Shown here: positions 1 to 8,895 of the stretch, in pieces | Position numbering within the stretch: the stretch's first letter is position 1 | How the letters are laid out: each line of letters opens with the position of its first letter | Assembly: GCA_965214435.1 (NCBI GenBank) | Contig: OZ243960.1 | Location: forward strand, 62,001-126,000 | Source: Rubrobacter_A sp965214435 | GTDB lineage: Bacteria; Actinomycetota; Rubrobacteria; Rubrobacterales; Rubrobacteraceae | Direction: 5' to 3' | DNA length: 64,000 nt | Notes under the pieces: model-generated | The model's input: only the letters and a program-made list of their open reading frames with translations | Databases searched by the model: none | What the model was told of the DNA's origin: nothing | Position numbers and translations under genes: made by a program

Positions 1-960
1 GTGCCGATGTTCCACGTAAACGCCTGGGGCCTGCCGTTTACGGCGACCCTCGTCGGAGCGCGTCAGGTAATGCCGGGTGCGCACCTCGACGCCGAGAGCC
101 TGCTGGAAGCTTACGAGGGCGAGAAGGTCACGTTCACCGCCGGGGTACCGACGATCTTCCTCGGGGTATTGCAGGCGTTGGATAAAGAGCCCGGCAAGCA
201 CGACCTATCGAGGATACGGTCGCTGGTGATCGGGGGGTCCGCGGCCCCGAAGGGTGTGATCCGGTCTTTCGAGGAGAACCACGGGCTGACGGTGGTCCAC
301 GCCTGGGGCATGACGGAGATGGACCCGATCGGAACCGTGGCGAACCTGACCGCCGAAGTGCGGCAGCTTTCCGAAGACGAGCAGCTCGACTACCGGGCCA
401 AACAGGGTTATCCGGTGCCGTTTATCGAGGTCCGGGGCCGCGGCGAAGACGACGGCTTTATACCGTGGGACGGGGAAGCGATGGGCGAGCTGGAGGTCCG
501 CGGGCCGTGGGTGATAGGGTCGTACTTCAACACCGACGAGGGGAGCGAGAAGTTTACCGACGACGGCTGGTTTATGACCGGGGATATCGTAAGCATAGAC
601 GAGTACGGGTACGTCGAGATCCAGGACCGCAGCAAGGACCTCATAAAGAGCGGTGGAGAGTGGATCTCCTCCGTAGCCCTGGAGAACGCCCTCATGGCCC
701 ACGAGGCCGTGGCCGAGGCCGCCGTTATAGCCATACCCGATGAGAAGTGGCAGGAACGTCCGCTCGGGGTGGTCGTCCTCAAGGAAGGTGAGAGCGTTAC
801 CGCCGACGAGCTAAAGTCGTCCATGAAAGACGACTTCGCAACCTGGGAACTGCCGGATGCCATAGAGTTCGTCGAGGAGATACCGCACACCGCCACGGGC
901 AAAGCCCTAAAGATGAAGCTGCGCGACCAGTTTGAGGGTTACTCCCCAGCGGGCACCTGA
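1..960 (+). CDS. Acyl-CoA synthetase (AMP-binding), C-terminal part, cut by window start
   Basis: This is the C-terminal 319 residues of an ANL-superfamily acyl-CoA ligase, which adenylates a fatty or organic acid and transfers it to CoA. In the visible part, the aromatic/TE motif HAWGMTEMDP lies near residues 100-109. The conserved GWFMTGD (189-195) follows, then the hinge region DRSKDLIKSGGEWIS (209-223). The adenylation lysine sits in TATGKALK (K301). Family members are about 540 residues, so the P-loop half lies upstream of the window and the GTG at base 1 is probably not the start. The MPMFHVNAWG opening is typical of medium/long-chain fatty-acid ligases. The exact substrate cannot be told from sequence. 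Confidence 0.9.
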   Translation: MPMFHVNAWGLPFTATLVGARQVMPGAHLDAESLLEAYEGEKVTFTAGVPTIFLGVLQALDKEPGKHDLSRIRSLVIGGSAAPKGVIRSFEENHGLTVVHAWGMTEMDPIGTVANLTAEVRQLSEDEQLDYRAKQGYPVPFIEVRGRGEDDGFIPWDGEAMGELEVRGPWVIGSYFNTDEGSEKFTDDGWFMTGDIVSIDEYGYVEIQDRSKDLIKSGGEWISSVALENALMAHEAVAEAAVIAIPDEKWQERPLGVVVLKEGESVTADELKSSMKDDFATWELPDAIEFVEEIPHTATGKALKMKLRDQFEGYSPAGT

Positions 961-1044
961 GACTCCGGGAAACCTTAGACGGCCGGTCCGGTAGCGTCCG
1001 GACCGGTTGGGGCGTCCGTTTACCCGCGACCACCGAGGAGTCCC

Positions 1045-2829
1045 TTGAGCTTTATACAAGAGATAGCCGTTCAGAAGAACGTTCCCATGACCTTGCGCGA
1101 CGGGACGACACTGTACGCGGACGTCTACCGCCCCGGTGGCGAAGCATCCAGTGCCTCGTACCCGGTCCTCCTCACCCGGTTACCGTACGGGAAGAGCCTG
1201 CCGCTCGGCACGGGGTATGTAAACCCCGTAAAGCTCGCGGAGCACGGTTACATCGTCGTCGTCCAGGATGTCCGGGGACGTTTCGCCTCCGAAGGAGAGT
1301 GGAACCCGTCGGTCTACGAGTTCGAGGACGGCTACGACACGGTCCAGTGGGCGGCCGGACTACCCGGCTCCGACGGCCGGGTCGGGATGTACGGGGCCTC
1401 GTACTTCGGGATGACCCAGTGGCAGGCGGCGGTGACGCAGCCTCCGGCGCTAAAGTCCCTCGTCCCCGGCATCACCTACGGCAACTACCTAAACGGAGCC
1501 CAGTTCCGCGGCGGCGTCCGGGAGCTCGGCCTCCGGTTCTACTGGTCAGAGGCGATCCTGGCCCCCGATACCCTGGTCCGCCGCTACCGCGAGTCTCCCG
1601 AAGAGCTGCGTAAGCAACTACCGGCCCTCGTAGGCGTCATAGACCGCATACCCGAGGAGTACGATACCCTCCCACTGGAAGACTTGCCGGACCCCGGCGG
1701 CGCGGTACCGTACATGTTTAGCGCCCTCGACTATAACGTGGACGCCGGCGTCTGGAACTACCTGAACATCGACGGCCGCTACGACAAGGTCGAGGTCCCG
1801 ACGTTTCACATCGGGGGCTGGTACGACATATTTATCGGGGAGACGCTGCGCCAGTACGCCGCGATGAAGGAGCAGGCAGCCCGCGAAGGCTTTACGCCAC
1901 CTCGCCTGCTCGTCGGACCCTGGTCCCACGGCCGCTTTGAGAGCACCGTCGGGGAGTTAGACTTCGGTTTCGCCACCTCCAGTCTATTTCTGAACTACAA
2001 GGGCGACCTCGCCGACTACCACCTCCGCTGGTTTGAGGCCACCGTCAAGGGTAACGGGGCGGCGCTGGAAGGTCAGGCGCCCGTCGAGGTCTTTATGATG
2101 GGCGAGAACCACTGGCGGACCTACGAGGAGTGGCCCGTACCCGGCTCCCGCGAGGAGCGGTGGTACCTCCGCAGCGGCGGCCGGGCGAACACCCAAGCGG
2201 GCGACGGACACCTTTCCAGGGAAGAGCCCGCTTCCGGAGAGCCGGAAGACACTTACGATTATGACCCGGAAGACCCGGTCCCGACCCTGGGCGGGGCGCT
2301 CCTGATGCCAGCGGTCTACCGCCCCGGAGCCCGCGACCAGGCCCCGAACGAAGACCGCCCGGATGTGCTGTGTTATACGAGTGATACGCTAGAGAGCGGA
2401 TACACGGTACTCGGCGCGGTCCACGCCACGCTGTACGCGGCGTCTTCGGCCCCGGACACAGATTTCGTGGTGCGGCTGGTGGACGTGTACCCGGACGGCC
2501 GGGCGATAGGGGTGGCGGACGGTATTATCCGGGCCAGCGCCCGTGAGAGCTACCCCGCGCCGGGGGTTATACAGCCCACAGAGCCGAGCCTGATAAAGCC
2601 GGAGCAGGTCTACGAGTACACCATAGACCTATGGGCGACCGGCATTACCTTCCTACCCGGACACCGGATACGGGTCGAGGTTACCTCAAGTTCTTTTCCG
2701 CGCTGGGACCGGAACCTGAACACCGGTGAGGACACTGCCCACTCCTCCCGCGCGCAGGTCGCCCGCCAGCGCATCCTCCACGACGCCGACCACCCGAGTC
2801 ACATAACGCTCACCGTGGTGGCAGACTGA
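1045..2829 (+). CDS. CocE/NonD family serine hydrolase (X-Pro dipeptidyl-peptidase/acylase type)
   Basis: This 594-residue alpha/beta hydrolase belongs to the family of cocaine esterase, X-Pro dipeptidyl peptidase and glutaryl-7-ACA acylase. The nucleophile elbow is GASYFG with Ser119. Asp261 in GGWYDIF and His295 in GPWSHG complete the expected catalytic triad. The C-terminal third, from about residue 400, is the jelly-roll domain typical of the family. The TTG start at 1045 is preceded by GAGGAG four bases upstream. There is no signal peptide, so it is probably cytoplasmic. It hydrolyses esters or amides, but the physiological substrate is unknown. It follows the acyl-CoA ligase by 84 bases on the same strand. 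Confidence 0.85.
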   Translation: MSFIQEIAVQKNVPMTLRDGTTLYADVYRPGGEASSASYPVLLTRLPYGKSLPLGTGYVNPVKLAEHGYIVVVQDVRGRFASEGEWNPSVYEFEDGYDTVQWAAGLPGSDGRVGMYGASYFGMTQWQAAVTQPPALKSLVPGITYGNYLNGAQFRGGVRELGLRFYWSEAILAPDTLVRRYRESPEELRKQLPALVGVIDRIPEEYDTLPLEDLPDPGGAVPYMFSALDYNVDAGVWNYLNIDGRYDKVEVPTFHIGGWYDIFIGETLRQYAAMKEQAAREGFTPPRLLVGPWSHGRFESTVGELDFGFATSSLFLNYKGDLADYHLRWFEATVKGNGAALEGQAPVEVFMMGENHWRTYEEWPVPGSREERWYLRSGGRANTQAGDGHLSREEPASGEPEDTYDYDPEDPVPTLGGALLMPAVYRPGARDQAPNEDRPDVLCYTSDTLESGYTVLGAVHATLYAASSAPDTDFVVRLVDVYPDGRAIGVADGIIRASARESYPAPGVIQPTEPSLIKPEQVYEYTIDLWATGITFLPGHRIRVEVTSSSFPRWDRNLNTGEDTAHSSRAQVARQRILHDADHPSHITLTVVAD

Positions 2830-2998
2830 AAGACGTTCAGAAGGAGTACGGGTTAGTCGGGCAGCGGACCAGACCTTTCAGCTTTTCCAGGTATATTGGC
2901 CGTAGTTCGAGCGTCGGGTTCTCCCTTGCACCGTACAGAGCCGCAAACTACCGTGGAGGATCTCTGGGTTACCGGGTACTTTTCCTAACCGACCGCCG

Positions 2999-4249
2999 CT
3001 ACGATTGTAGCTCGTGGAAGAACCGGAGCATCTCCGCCGAGGCGTCGGGGCCTTTGGAGTCGGTGTAGGAGCCGGAGGCGTTTCCGCCGGACCAGGCGTG
3101 CCCGAGCCCGTGGACGGTCCACTGTTCCATAAAGACCCGACCGCCAGCGTCGCGGTGGACGGCGCTCGTGTAGGCGTAACCGCCAGGAACCTGCCCTTGC
3201 CGGGCGACCACCGGAGATTCCGGGGTTGATGAAGTCCGGTAGTGGGCGAGCAGGTGGTCCGCGTTGCGCGGGCTAACGGTCGTGTCGCGGTCACCGTGGA
3301 TCACGATGGCCGGGGCCGGGCGGTTAAGTCCGCTGGCGGCCGCCGCGGCCGCGCCGCCGCGGGTGACGGCGGAGTTCATGCCCTGCATGGCCGTAAACGC
3401 GGAGGAGAGGTCACGGGCGGAACCGGGGGCGAGGCCAGAGTGGACGCCGATCGCGGCGTAGAGATCTGGGTACGCTGAACCCAGGATCGCGGCCATCGCC
3501 CCGCCGGCCGACATCCCTGCCACATACACCTGTCCTGGATTCACGCAGTACTCACCGAGGATCTCGCACGTGATGCCGGCGATAATGGACGGCTCTCCCC
3601 TTCCGCGCTCCTGGTCGCCGGCCTTGAACCAGTTCCAGCACTTTGAGGTGTTGGCTCCGGAGCTCTGCGCGGGGTAGGCGACGAGGAAGGTTTGATCTTC
3701 TGCGAGCTTGTTCATGGCCGTACCGATTGCAAAGTCGTCCGGTCCCTGGGTACAGCCGTGGAGCATTACTACCAGGGACACCTCCTGACCGACGTACCCG
3801 CCGGGCACGTACAACTTGTAGCCGCGTGTCCCGGCCTGGTTTGTGTAAGACCGTTCGACAAACCGCCCTCCCACCGCACCGGCGTCGGGCGCGGGTGGAT
3901 CCGGCCTCCAGAGCTTACCGGATGGAGCCTTCGCGGACGGCGCGTCCCGGTGACCGCGGCGCGGTCCGGGGGGCCGCCGTAGATGCTGCTTGAGCGTCTC
4001 CGGCTGCGGAGGTTCTTGGGAGGGCGCCTCAGGCTGCACGGTCTCACCTACCACGCGGGAGAACGTCTCGATCGGCCCGTCTTTTCCATCTTGCGCTCTG
4101 CGCGGGCGCGCCGGCTGCGAGTAAGCTTCCGGCGAGAACCGCCCCCCGAGGGCGCGCTGTATGGCGGCGGTCGCCTCAAGGAGCTTTCCCTCCTGCGTTA
4201 AACGCGTGACCTCGACCATTCCGTCCGGCAAATGATTGTCCATAAACAC
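2999..4249 (-). CDS. PHB depolymerase-family esterase
   Basis: This 416-residue alpha/beta hydrolase belongs to the poly(3-hydroxybutyrate) depolymerase / feruloyl esterase-like family. The oxyanion HGC is at residues 164-166 and the lipase box GMSAGG carries Ser247. Asp322 (GDRDTTV) and His384 (GLGHAWSGG) complete the triad. Residues 1-125 are a proline- and charge-rich extension starting MFMDNHLPDGMVEVTRL, with no signal peptide, so it looks intracellular or non-classically exported. The gene starts 16 bases after a CopG-type regulator on the same strand, so the two are almost certainly co-transcribed. Given the PHA synthesis genes at 56-64 kb, polyester or oligomer hydrolysis is a reasonable role, though other esters are possible. 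Confidence 0.85.
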   Translation of the reverse strand: MFMDNHLPDGMVEVTRLTQEGKLLEATAAIQRALGGRFSPEAYSQPARPRRAQDGKDGPIETFSRVVGETVQPEAPSQEPPQPETLKQHLRRPPGPRRGHRDAPSAKAPSGKLWRPDPPAPDAGAVGGRFVERSYTNQAGTRGYKLYVPGGYVGQEVSLVVMLHGCTQGPDDFAIGTAMNKLAEDQTFLVAYPAQSSGANTSKCWNWFKAGDQERGRGEPSIIAGITCEILGEYCVNPGQVYVAGMSAGGAMAAILGSAYPDLYAAIGVHSGLAPGSARDLSSAFTAMQGMNSAVTRGGAAAAAASGLNRPAPAIVIHGDRDTTVSPRNADHLLAHYRTSSTPESPVVARQGQVPGGYAYTSAVHRDAGGRVFMEQWTVHGLGHAWSGGNASGSYTDSKGPDASAEMLRFFHELQS

Positions 4250-4265
4250 ATTCTCCTCTCTCGAT

Positions 4266-4664
4266 TTACGAAGACCGGATACGGTCTCCCAGCGCCGCTT
4301 TTAGCGCCGCCTTGGCCCGGAAAGCGCCCAGCACGACAACGGAGTTGATCGTCGCCAGCGCAAGCTCCGTACTGACGTCATCGGCGATACTCGCCAGCCC
4401 GAGCACCCTTATCTCCAGCGTCTCACCGGCGGCCCGAACCGCCTCCAGGTCCTCGCGGGTGTAATGTTGCAGGCCCAGTACCAGTTCCTTGCGGGCTACC
4501 GTCTGCCGTACCGCGTCGGCGTGAGCCCCGATCTGGTTGCGAATCGCCGTGCGGATAAAGTCCGTGCGGTTCTGGTAAAAGCCCTCCCGCACCAACAGGT
4601 CGATCTGCCCCAGATCCACCGGCGCCAGGTTGATCGTGATCTTCTCCAACTCACCCGTCGTCAT
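4266..4664 (-). CDS. CopG/ribbon-helix-helix transcriptional regulator
   Basis: The N-terminal segment EKITINLAPVDLGQIDLLV, followed by NRTDFIRTAIRNQI, is the beta strand and two helices of a ribbon-helix-helix DNA-binding domain. The remaining 85 residues resemble a small effector or oligomerisation domain. The open frame extends to an ATG at 4700, but that codon lies inside a 20-bp palindrome and has no ribosome site. I prefer the ATG at 4664 (MTTGELEKI), which matches normal CopG-protein N-termini; an ATG at 4685 is also possible. It precedes the esterase gene by 16 bases. Autoregulation is inferred from the palindrome at its promoter. Confidence 0.8.
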   Translation of the reverse strand: MTTGELEKITINLAPVDLGQIDLLVREGFYQNRTDFIRTAIRNQIGAHADAVRQTVARKELVLGLQHYTREDLEAVRAAGETLEIRVLGLASIADDVSTELALATINSVVVLGAFRAKAALKAALGDRIRSS

Positions 4665-4682
4665 CTCTACCTGACTTTCTAA

Positions 4683-4716
4683 CATCCATATACCATCCAT
4701 ATGGATGGTACCACAA
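4683..4716 (-). promoter_or_regulatory. Palindromic operator inside the CopG-esterase operon promoter
   Basis: Bases 4691-4710 form a perfect 20-bp palindrome, TACCATCCATATGGATGGTA. A third copy of the half-site CATCCATA lies at 4683-4690, so there are three half-sites in 25 bases. On the minus strand a -35-like TTGTGG (4716-4711) and a -10-like TATATG (4692-4687) flank the palindrome with an 18-base spacer. Ribbon-helix-helix repressors commonly bind such clustered half-sites, so the adjacent CopG protein is the likely ligand. That assignment is inferred; the repeat itself is directly visible. Confidence 0.75.
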
Positions 4717-4749
4717 CTGAGGATCTATCGCCGGGTAAGGCTTACGGTA

Positions 4750-5040
4750 TTAGTCACGCCACCACTGCACCCGGTCTTGCAGGTCTTTCCAGCTCTCCCG
4801 GTGGATGCCGTGGGTAAAGCGGATCTCAAGTCCATAGCGGGTTAGCCTCATGGCTCGCCCGGAGACCCTGGACGTCCACCGGCCCTCGAACAGGTCTTCT
4901 CTCTGGATAAGGTTGCGGGCTTTACGCCAGTGAAGGTTCTGGCAAAGAGTTTCCTCGAACTTGGCGGACTGCCACAAGTAACAGGCGTCGATGACCGCCT
5001 GGTGTACGGTGTAGGTATCCGGCTGCTTCCAGCCCAACAA
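4750..5040 (-). CDS. Small hypothetical protein
   Basis: This is a 96-residue frame I do not recognise. It is rich in Trp, Arg and His, with a C-terminus ending in DLQDRVQWWRD that looks like a real amphipathic helix. It starts at TTG (5040), with an in-frame stop four codons upstream and no clear ribosome site. No membrane segment or signal peptide is seen. It lies between the CopG operon and the NlpC/P60 gene, on the same strand as both. It could be a lineage-specific protein or an over-predicted frame. Confidence 0.4.
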   Translation of the reverse strand: MLGWKQPDTYTVHQAVIDACYLWQSAKFEETLCQNLHWRKARNLIQREDLFEGRWTSRVSGRAMRLTRYGLEIRFTHGIHRESWKDLQDRVQWWRD

Positions 5041-5092
5041 GAAACGCTGTCAGGCGCGGCGGGAAACCGGGGCTTGGCGGGAGGCCGGGGCT

Positions 5093-6130
5093 CTAGAGGT
5101 AGCGGCGGGCACCCTGGTAACGGCTCATCTGGCCCGAGGCCCGCAGGTCTTCGACCACAACCTTGCTGCCATTGAAGGGGGCGTGGACGATCCTGCCGTT
5201 CCCGCTATACATCGCCACGTGGGTAATATTGCGGGGGCTAGAGCCGAAAAACAGTAGGTCACCTTTGCGGATGTCGCGGTAGCGCACCGCGGCACCACGG
5301 GCTCTCTGGTCTGCGGCGTCGCGGGGGAGGTCGATGCCGAATGAGCGGTAGACCTGATAGGTGAGCCCTGAGCAGTCGAGGCCGTAGGAGCTGGTACCGC
5401 CCCAGATATACGGGGTGCCCTTGAACCGGAGCGCCCGGTTTACAACTTTGTCCGGGGTGGGCTTTGACTTGAGCCTGACCCGGCCTTCCCGGAAGGGTGT
5501 AGCGTGTTTGCGCGACATCCACCGGTGGCCGCCGCCGGGAGCCGCAACTTTTGCCCTGCCGGAGACGAACTCGATGACCGGCAGGCGGGTGCCGAAGCCT
5601 ACCGAGTGGTCCACCTTCGTAAGCGCGCGGTCTTTGTACAGCAGACCGTATTTGGAGTTGACCTGGATGATCAACTCGTCGTTCGAGATGTCGGCGTTTT
5701 TGTTCGGTGTGAGCTGGTGTCTCGGGACCCACCCCGGGTAGCCCCACCCGCTCTTGGGCGTCTGCTGGCCGCGGACGGCGACCTTTGCCCAGCTTCCGGA
5801 GGTGCGCAGCACCCGTACTTTCTGACCGTAGAGCGCCTGGGTCTGGGTCTTTCCTATAAGCCAGCTCTTCTGGAAAGAGTTCATGGCGCGTTCCCAGGCG
5901 GTCAGGTTGGTCTGGTCCGCTGTGGAGAAGCGGTCTATCCGCGAGCGGGCCTGATAAGCGTTCGTCCACAGCGTGGCCGCCTGGACGTCCACGTAAGCGT
6001 CCTGTCCGGCGTATACTTCGGCCCTTGCCTGCGTCCCCGTGGAGAGCAAAACCGCGAACGCCACCGCCAGGGCTAGCGCGGCCAGCAGCGCTACAGGTCT
6101 GCGGGCGGCGGTCAGCGACCTTGCGGACAC
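5093..6130 (-). CDS. Secreted NlpC/P60 (C40) cell-wall hydrolase
   Basis: This exported peptidase probably cleaves peptidoglycan stem peptides. Counting from the preferred GTG at 6130, residues 1-37 form a signal peptide (positive n-region, Ala/Leu-rich core, QARA cleavage region). The middle third carries SH3-like beta segments (QKVRVLRTSGSWAKVAV). The NlpC/P60 domain occupies roughly 228-345, with catalytic Cys253 in YGLDCSGL and His304 and His316 in ITHVAMYSGNGRIVHAP. The GTG at 6130 has AGGGAG eight bases upstream. An ATG at 6190 would add 20 residues but lacks a ribosome site. It acts in the cell envelope. Confidence 0.88.
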   Translation of the reverse strand: MSARSLTAARRPVALLAALALAVAFAVLLSTGTQARAEVYAGQDAYVDVQAATLWTNAYQARSRIDRFSTADQTNLTAWERAMNSFQKSWLIGKTQTQALYGQKVRVLRTSGSWAKVAVRGQQTPKSGWGYPGWVPRHQLTPNKNADISNDELIIQVNSKYGLLYKDRALTKVDHSVGFGTRLPVIEFVSGRAKVAAPGGGHRWMSRKHATPFREGRVRLKSKPTPDKVVNRALRFKGTPYIWGGTSSYGLDCSGLTYQVYRSFGIDLPRDAADQRARGAAVRYRDIRKGDLLFFGSSPRNITHVAMYSGNGRIVHAPFNGSKVVVEDLRASGQMSRYQGARRYL

Positions 6131-6320
6131 TATGTGCGCTCCCTGGCTTCCATCTTCTACCGGCCTTTCTAACGACTTCCCGCCTCGCATACCCGGCGCG
6201 GGCTACGCCTTTATTATCGGCCGGAGACCGGTGCGCCTTTAATCTGGTCTTCCTATTCCGAGCGGGACGGAAAAGAATCCCTTCTGCACGGGTATTCCCG
6301 GTGCTAGCCGGGGACGGTTG

Positions 6321-7826
6321 TTATCCGGCTCCGGAACCGATTCCGGGTACTCCCGGACCTATGGGTAACCCTAGCAGGGACCAGATTATGAATAGCGCGC
6401 TCCAGGAGATCAGGAAAAAGACGGCGAACGGCAGCGTGAGCGAGAACAGGGTGCCGAAGCCGGCTCTCGGGTCGTACTCGCGCATAAAGCCGAGTATCGC
6501 CGGGACAAAGAGGTTCACGGGCGTGATGATGTTGGTCGAGGAGTCGCCGATGCGGAAAGCGAGCTGGGCGTAGGCGGGGTCATAGCCGAGAAAGAAAAAC
6601 AGCGGGACGAAGATCGGGGCCAGAAGCGCCCACTGCGCCGAGCCGCTGGTAATAAACAGGTTCATCACCGCCACCAGAAAGATAAAAGCGACCAGGACCG
6701 GCAAACCGGTGAGATTCACACTTTCCAATATTTCGGCCCCGGATACAGCGACCACGGTAGAGAGGTTAGAGTAGTCGAAGTAGTCTATAAACTGGGCGGC
6801 GGCAAAGAACACGACGATAAGCCCGGCAAAGTCTTTCATGGCTTCACCCATGTAAACCGGAATGTCCACCGGCCGCCGGACGCTCCCGCTCGTGAGTCCG
6901 TAGGCTACCGCCGCTACAAAGAAAAAGAGCAGTAGCAGCACCACGGTACCCTCCAGTAGCGGCGAGGGCACCAGGGCTCCATCCTCCCCGCGTAGCGGCG
7001 AGCTCCGCGGCAGCACCGCGGCTACCAGCCCGACCAGAAACAAGACGCAAACGATGAGCGTGTTCCGGAGCGCCCGGTTTTCGCGGCCGGTAAGCTCTCT
7101 CTGCTGCGAAGTCTCCTCCCCGCCGCGGTACTCTCCCAGGCGTGGCTCGACCACCCGCTCGGTTACCTGCCCGCCGATAAAGGCCAGGAGAAACGTGGAG
7201 ACGGCGGTGAAGTAGTAGTTAGCTACCGGGGTAACATTCGGGCTGCCCTGTAAGGATTGGGCGGCCTCGGTAGAGATACCGGAGAGCAAGGGGTCGACGG
7301 TGCCGATTATTATGTTGGCGTTAAACCCCGCCCCGACCGCGGCAAAGCCGGCTACTATTCCGGCGATCGGGTGGCGGCCCAGCCCCAGGAACGCCAGCGC
7401 CGCCAAGGGAGGAATAGCCACGTAGGCCGCGTCGGAGGCTATGCTGCCGAAGATACCGGCGAAGATAACCGCGTAGGTTACCAAAGACGGCGGGGAGCTC
7501 GCGATGATCTTCTGCATGAACGCCCCGATAAGCCCGACCTTCTGGGCCAGGCCGATCCCGAGCATCACCGTTAACACCAGCCCGAGCGGCGGGAACTCGA
7601 CGAAGTTGGTGACCGCCGAGGTCAGCATGTGCCGCAACCCGGCCCCGGAGACGAGGCTCCGGACGTCTACCGCCTCACCCGAAGAGGGAGAGTCAACCGA
7701 GACGCCCAAAGCGCCGAGGATCCAGGAGAGCACTATCACCAGAAAAGCCAGGAAAACAAAGATCCAGAACGGATGCGGCAGCCGGTTGCCGCCCCTCTCT
7801 ACCGCGTTGAGGATGCGAGAGGTCAC
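6321..7826 (-). CDS. AbgT-family transporter
   Basis: This 501-residue polytopic membrane protein belongs to the AbgT family (p-aminobenzoyl-glutamate importers; some members export sulfonamides by proton antiport). It opens with the typical RILNAVERGGNRLPHPFWIF. It carries the family's FGSIASDAAYVAIPPLAA and GFNANIIIGTVDPLLSG re-entrant segments, and the C-terminal half keeps the SSTNIITPVNLFVPAILGF motif. About a dozen hydrophobic segments are visible. It starts at GTG 7826. No folate gene lies nearby, so import of p-aminobenzoyl-glutamate and drug export remain equally open. Confidence 0.88.
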   Translation of the reverse strand: MTSRILNAVERGGNRLPHPFWIFVFLAFLVIVLSWILGALGVSVDSPSSGEAVDVRSLVSGAGLRHMLTSAVTNFVEFPPLGLVLTVMLGIGLAQKVGLIGAFMQKIIASSPPSLVTYAVIFAGIFGSIASDAAYVAIPPLAALAFLGLGRHPIAGIVAGFAAVGAGFNANIIIGTVDPLLSGISTEAAQSLQGSPNVTPVANYYFTAVSTFLLAFIGGQVTERVVEPRLGEYRGGEETSQQRELTGRENRALRNTLIVCVLFLVGLVAAVLPRSSPLRGEDGALVPSPLLEGTVVLLLLFFFVAAVAYGLTSGSVRRPVDIPVYMGEAMKDFAGLIVVFFAAAQFIDYFDYSNLSTVVAVSGAEILESVNLTGLPVLVAFIFLVAVMNLFITSGSAQWALLAPIFVPLFFFLGYDPAYAQLAFRIGDSSTNIITPVNLFVPAILGFMREYDPRAGFGTLFSLTLPFAVFFLISWSALFIIWSLLGLPIGPGVPGIGSGAG

Positions 7827-8056
7827 CGGACTCTACCCGGTCCACCGTAAGCTGGAGTGTGGCGAACCGTACTCAGCGCGGGTACCCGTCTTGCTCCCGG
7901 ACGCCCGGACCAGCTGGCATGACGCCTGCCTCTACGGCTGCGTAGAAAACCCGTGTAAGATTTCGCTCGCGTTTCCGCGTGCTTTATTTCCGCCTCGTTC
8001 CGCACCCGCCTAGGTTACCCATCTTCGCTTTCCCGCAATCGTAGGAAGCCAACGCT

Positions 8057-8464
8057 TTAAGCGTAAAATTCCATCCCTTCCGGCGGGTCTTTCCGGTCGG
8101 CGGCTATCCTGGCGGGGAGGTCGGAGGCGTGGATCTCTAATCTGCGACCGTCGGGGTCCGTGAAGTAGAGCGAAGCGCCCTCACTCTGGTTTTACTGCCA
8201 GATCTCCGCTCCAGAGCGTTCTACGCGACCGGCTAAACCTTTAAAGTCCTCTTCGGCTACAGAGAACGCCGTGTGCGAGTAGTCGGAGGAGGCGAGAGAT
8301 TTAGAGGGCTCTTCGACCAGGACTACCCAGGCTTCCCCGGCCAGGAGGTACGCGCCCCCGCTCCACCGGGCGACCAAACGGAAGCCCAGAGTCTCCGTGT
8401 AGAACGCCACGGACTCCGCAAGGTCCTGCACGGAGAATGTCAGGTGGTCGATGCCAGTTATCAT
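8057..8464 (-). pseudogene. FosA-type fosfomycin thiol transferase, interrupted by an in-frame TAA
   Basis: Reading minus-strand from ATG 8464 gives MITGIDHLTFSV and 90 codons ending EIWQ, then TAA at 8194-8192. The same frame resumes NQSEGASLYFTDPDGRRLEI and ends at a natural TAA at 8059-8057. Numbered through the stop (codon 91), the metal ligands of FosA are all present: His7, His64 and Glu110. So are Thr9, the potassium-loop residues Ser94 and Ser98, and Arg119. Residue 90 is Gln where FosA has Lys. FosA inactivates fosfomycin by glutathione addition; related enzymes use other thiols. One base change (for example CAA to TAA) explains the break. The truncated 90-residue product lacks Glu110 and should be inactive. 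Confidence 0.85.
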
Positions 8465-8474
8465 ACTTTTCCGA

Positions 8475-8888
8475 CTACGGGATCTCTTGCAGCCGGGTCA
8501 TGAAACCCTCTGGTATCCTGCGCGGCTTTCCGCTCCCGAGGTCGATGCAACCGTGGCTGGTATAACCGGAGACCAGCGCCTCTCCGTCCCGCGATAGCGT
8601 GTACTCAAAGCGGAGCGTCGCCCGGCCCAACTCCGCGAGGCCGGTGTGGAGGACCAACTCGTCGTCGAAAAAGGCGGCTTTCTTGTAGCGGATGTTAGCC
8701 TCCACGACGACGAGGCCGATCCCCTGTTTTTCAAGCTCCCTATAGGAGAGCCCGGCGGCCCGGACCCACTCCACGCGCCCGACCTCGAAGTACGAGAGGT
8801 AGTTCGCGTTGTTCACTATGCCCTGGGCGTCAGTCTCCGCGTAGCGGACCCGGAACCCTACCTCGTGGGCGCGGGGTGCTCCTGCCAA
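8475..8888 (-). CDS. Acyl-CoA thioesterase, hotdog fold (YbgC/FadM-like)
   Basis: This 4HBT-type thioesterase hydrolyses acyl-CoA. The motif RYAETDAQGIVNNANYLSYF holds the catalytic Asp20, followed by the usual VVVEANIRYKKAAFFDDELV strand region. I chose TTG at 8888, seven bases after the enoyl-CoA hydratase stop, because it gives 137 residues, the normal family length. The longer frame to 8969 overlaps the upstream gene and encodes unrelated sequence (MPPRTLKRVWG). Co-transcription with the upstream enoyl-CoA hydratase is likely and fits fatty-acid or aromatic-acid catabolism. Confidence 0.82.
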   Translation of the reverse strand: MAGAPRAHEVGFRVRYAETDAQGIVNNANYLSYFEVGRVEWVRAAGLSYRELEKQGIGLVVVEANIRYKKAAFFDDELVLHTGLAELGRATLRFEYTLSRDGEALVSGYTSHGCIDLGSGKPRRIPEGFMTRLQEIP

Positions 8889-8895
8889 GCCCGGC

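Noticed and set aside
7823..8005. Minus-strand 60-residue frame upstream of the AbgT gene.
   Set aside because: Arg/Gly-rich, no ribosome site, and it overlaps the AbgT start.
8192..8194. Recoded TAA in the FosA-like gene as an amino-acid codon.
   Set aside because: TAA recoding is not established in such bacteria, and the site is not a conserved cysteine; a simple nonsense mutation suffices.
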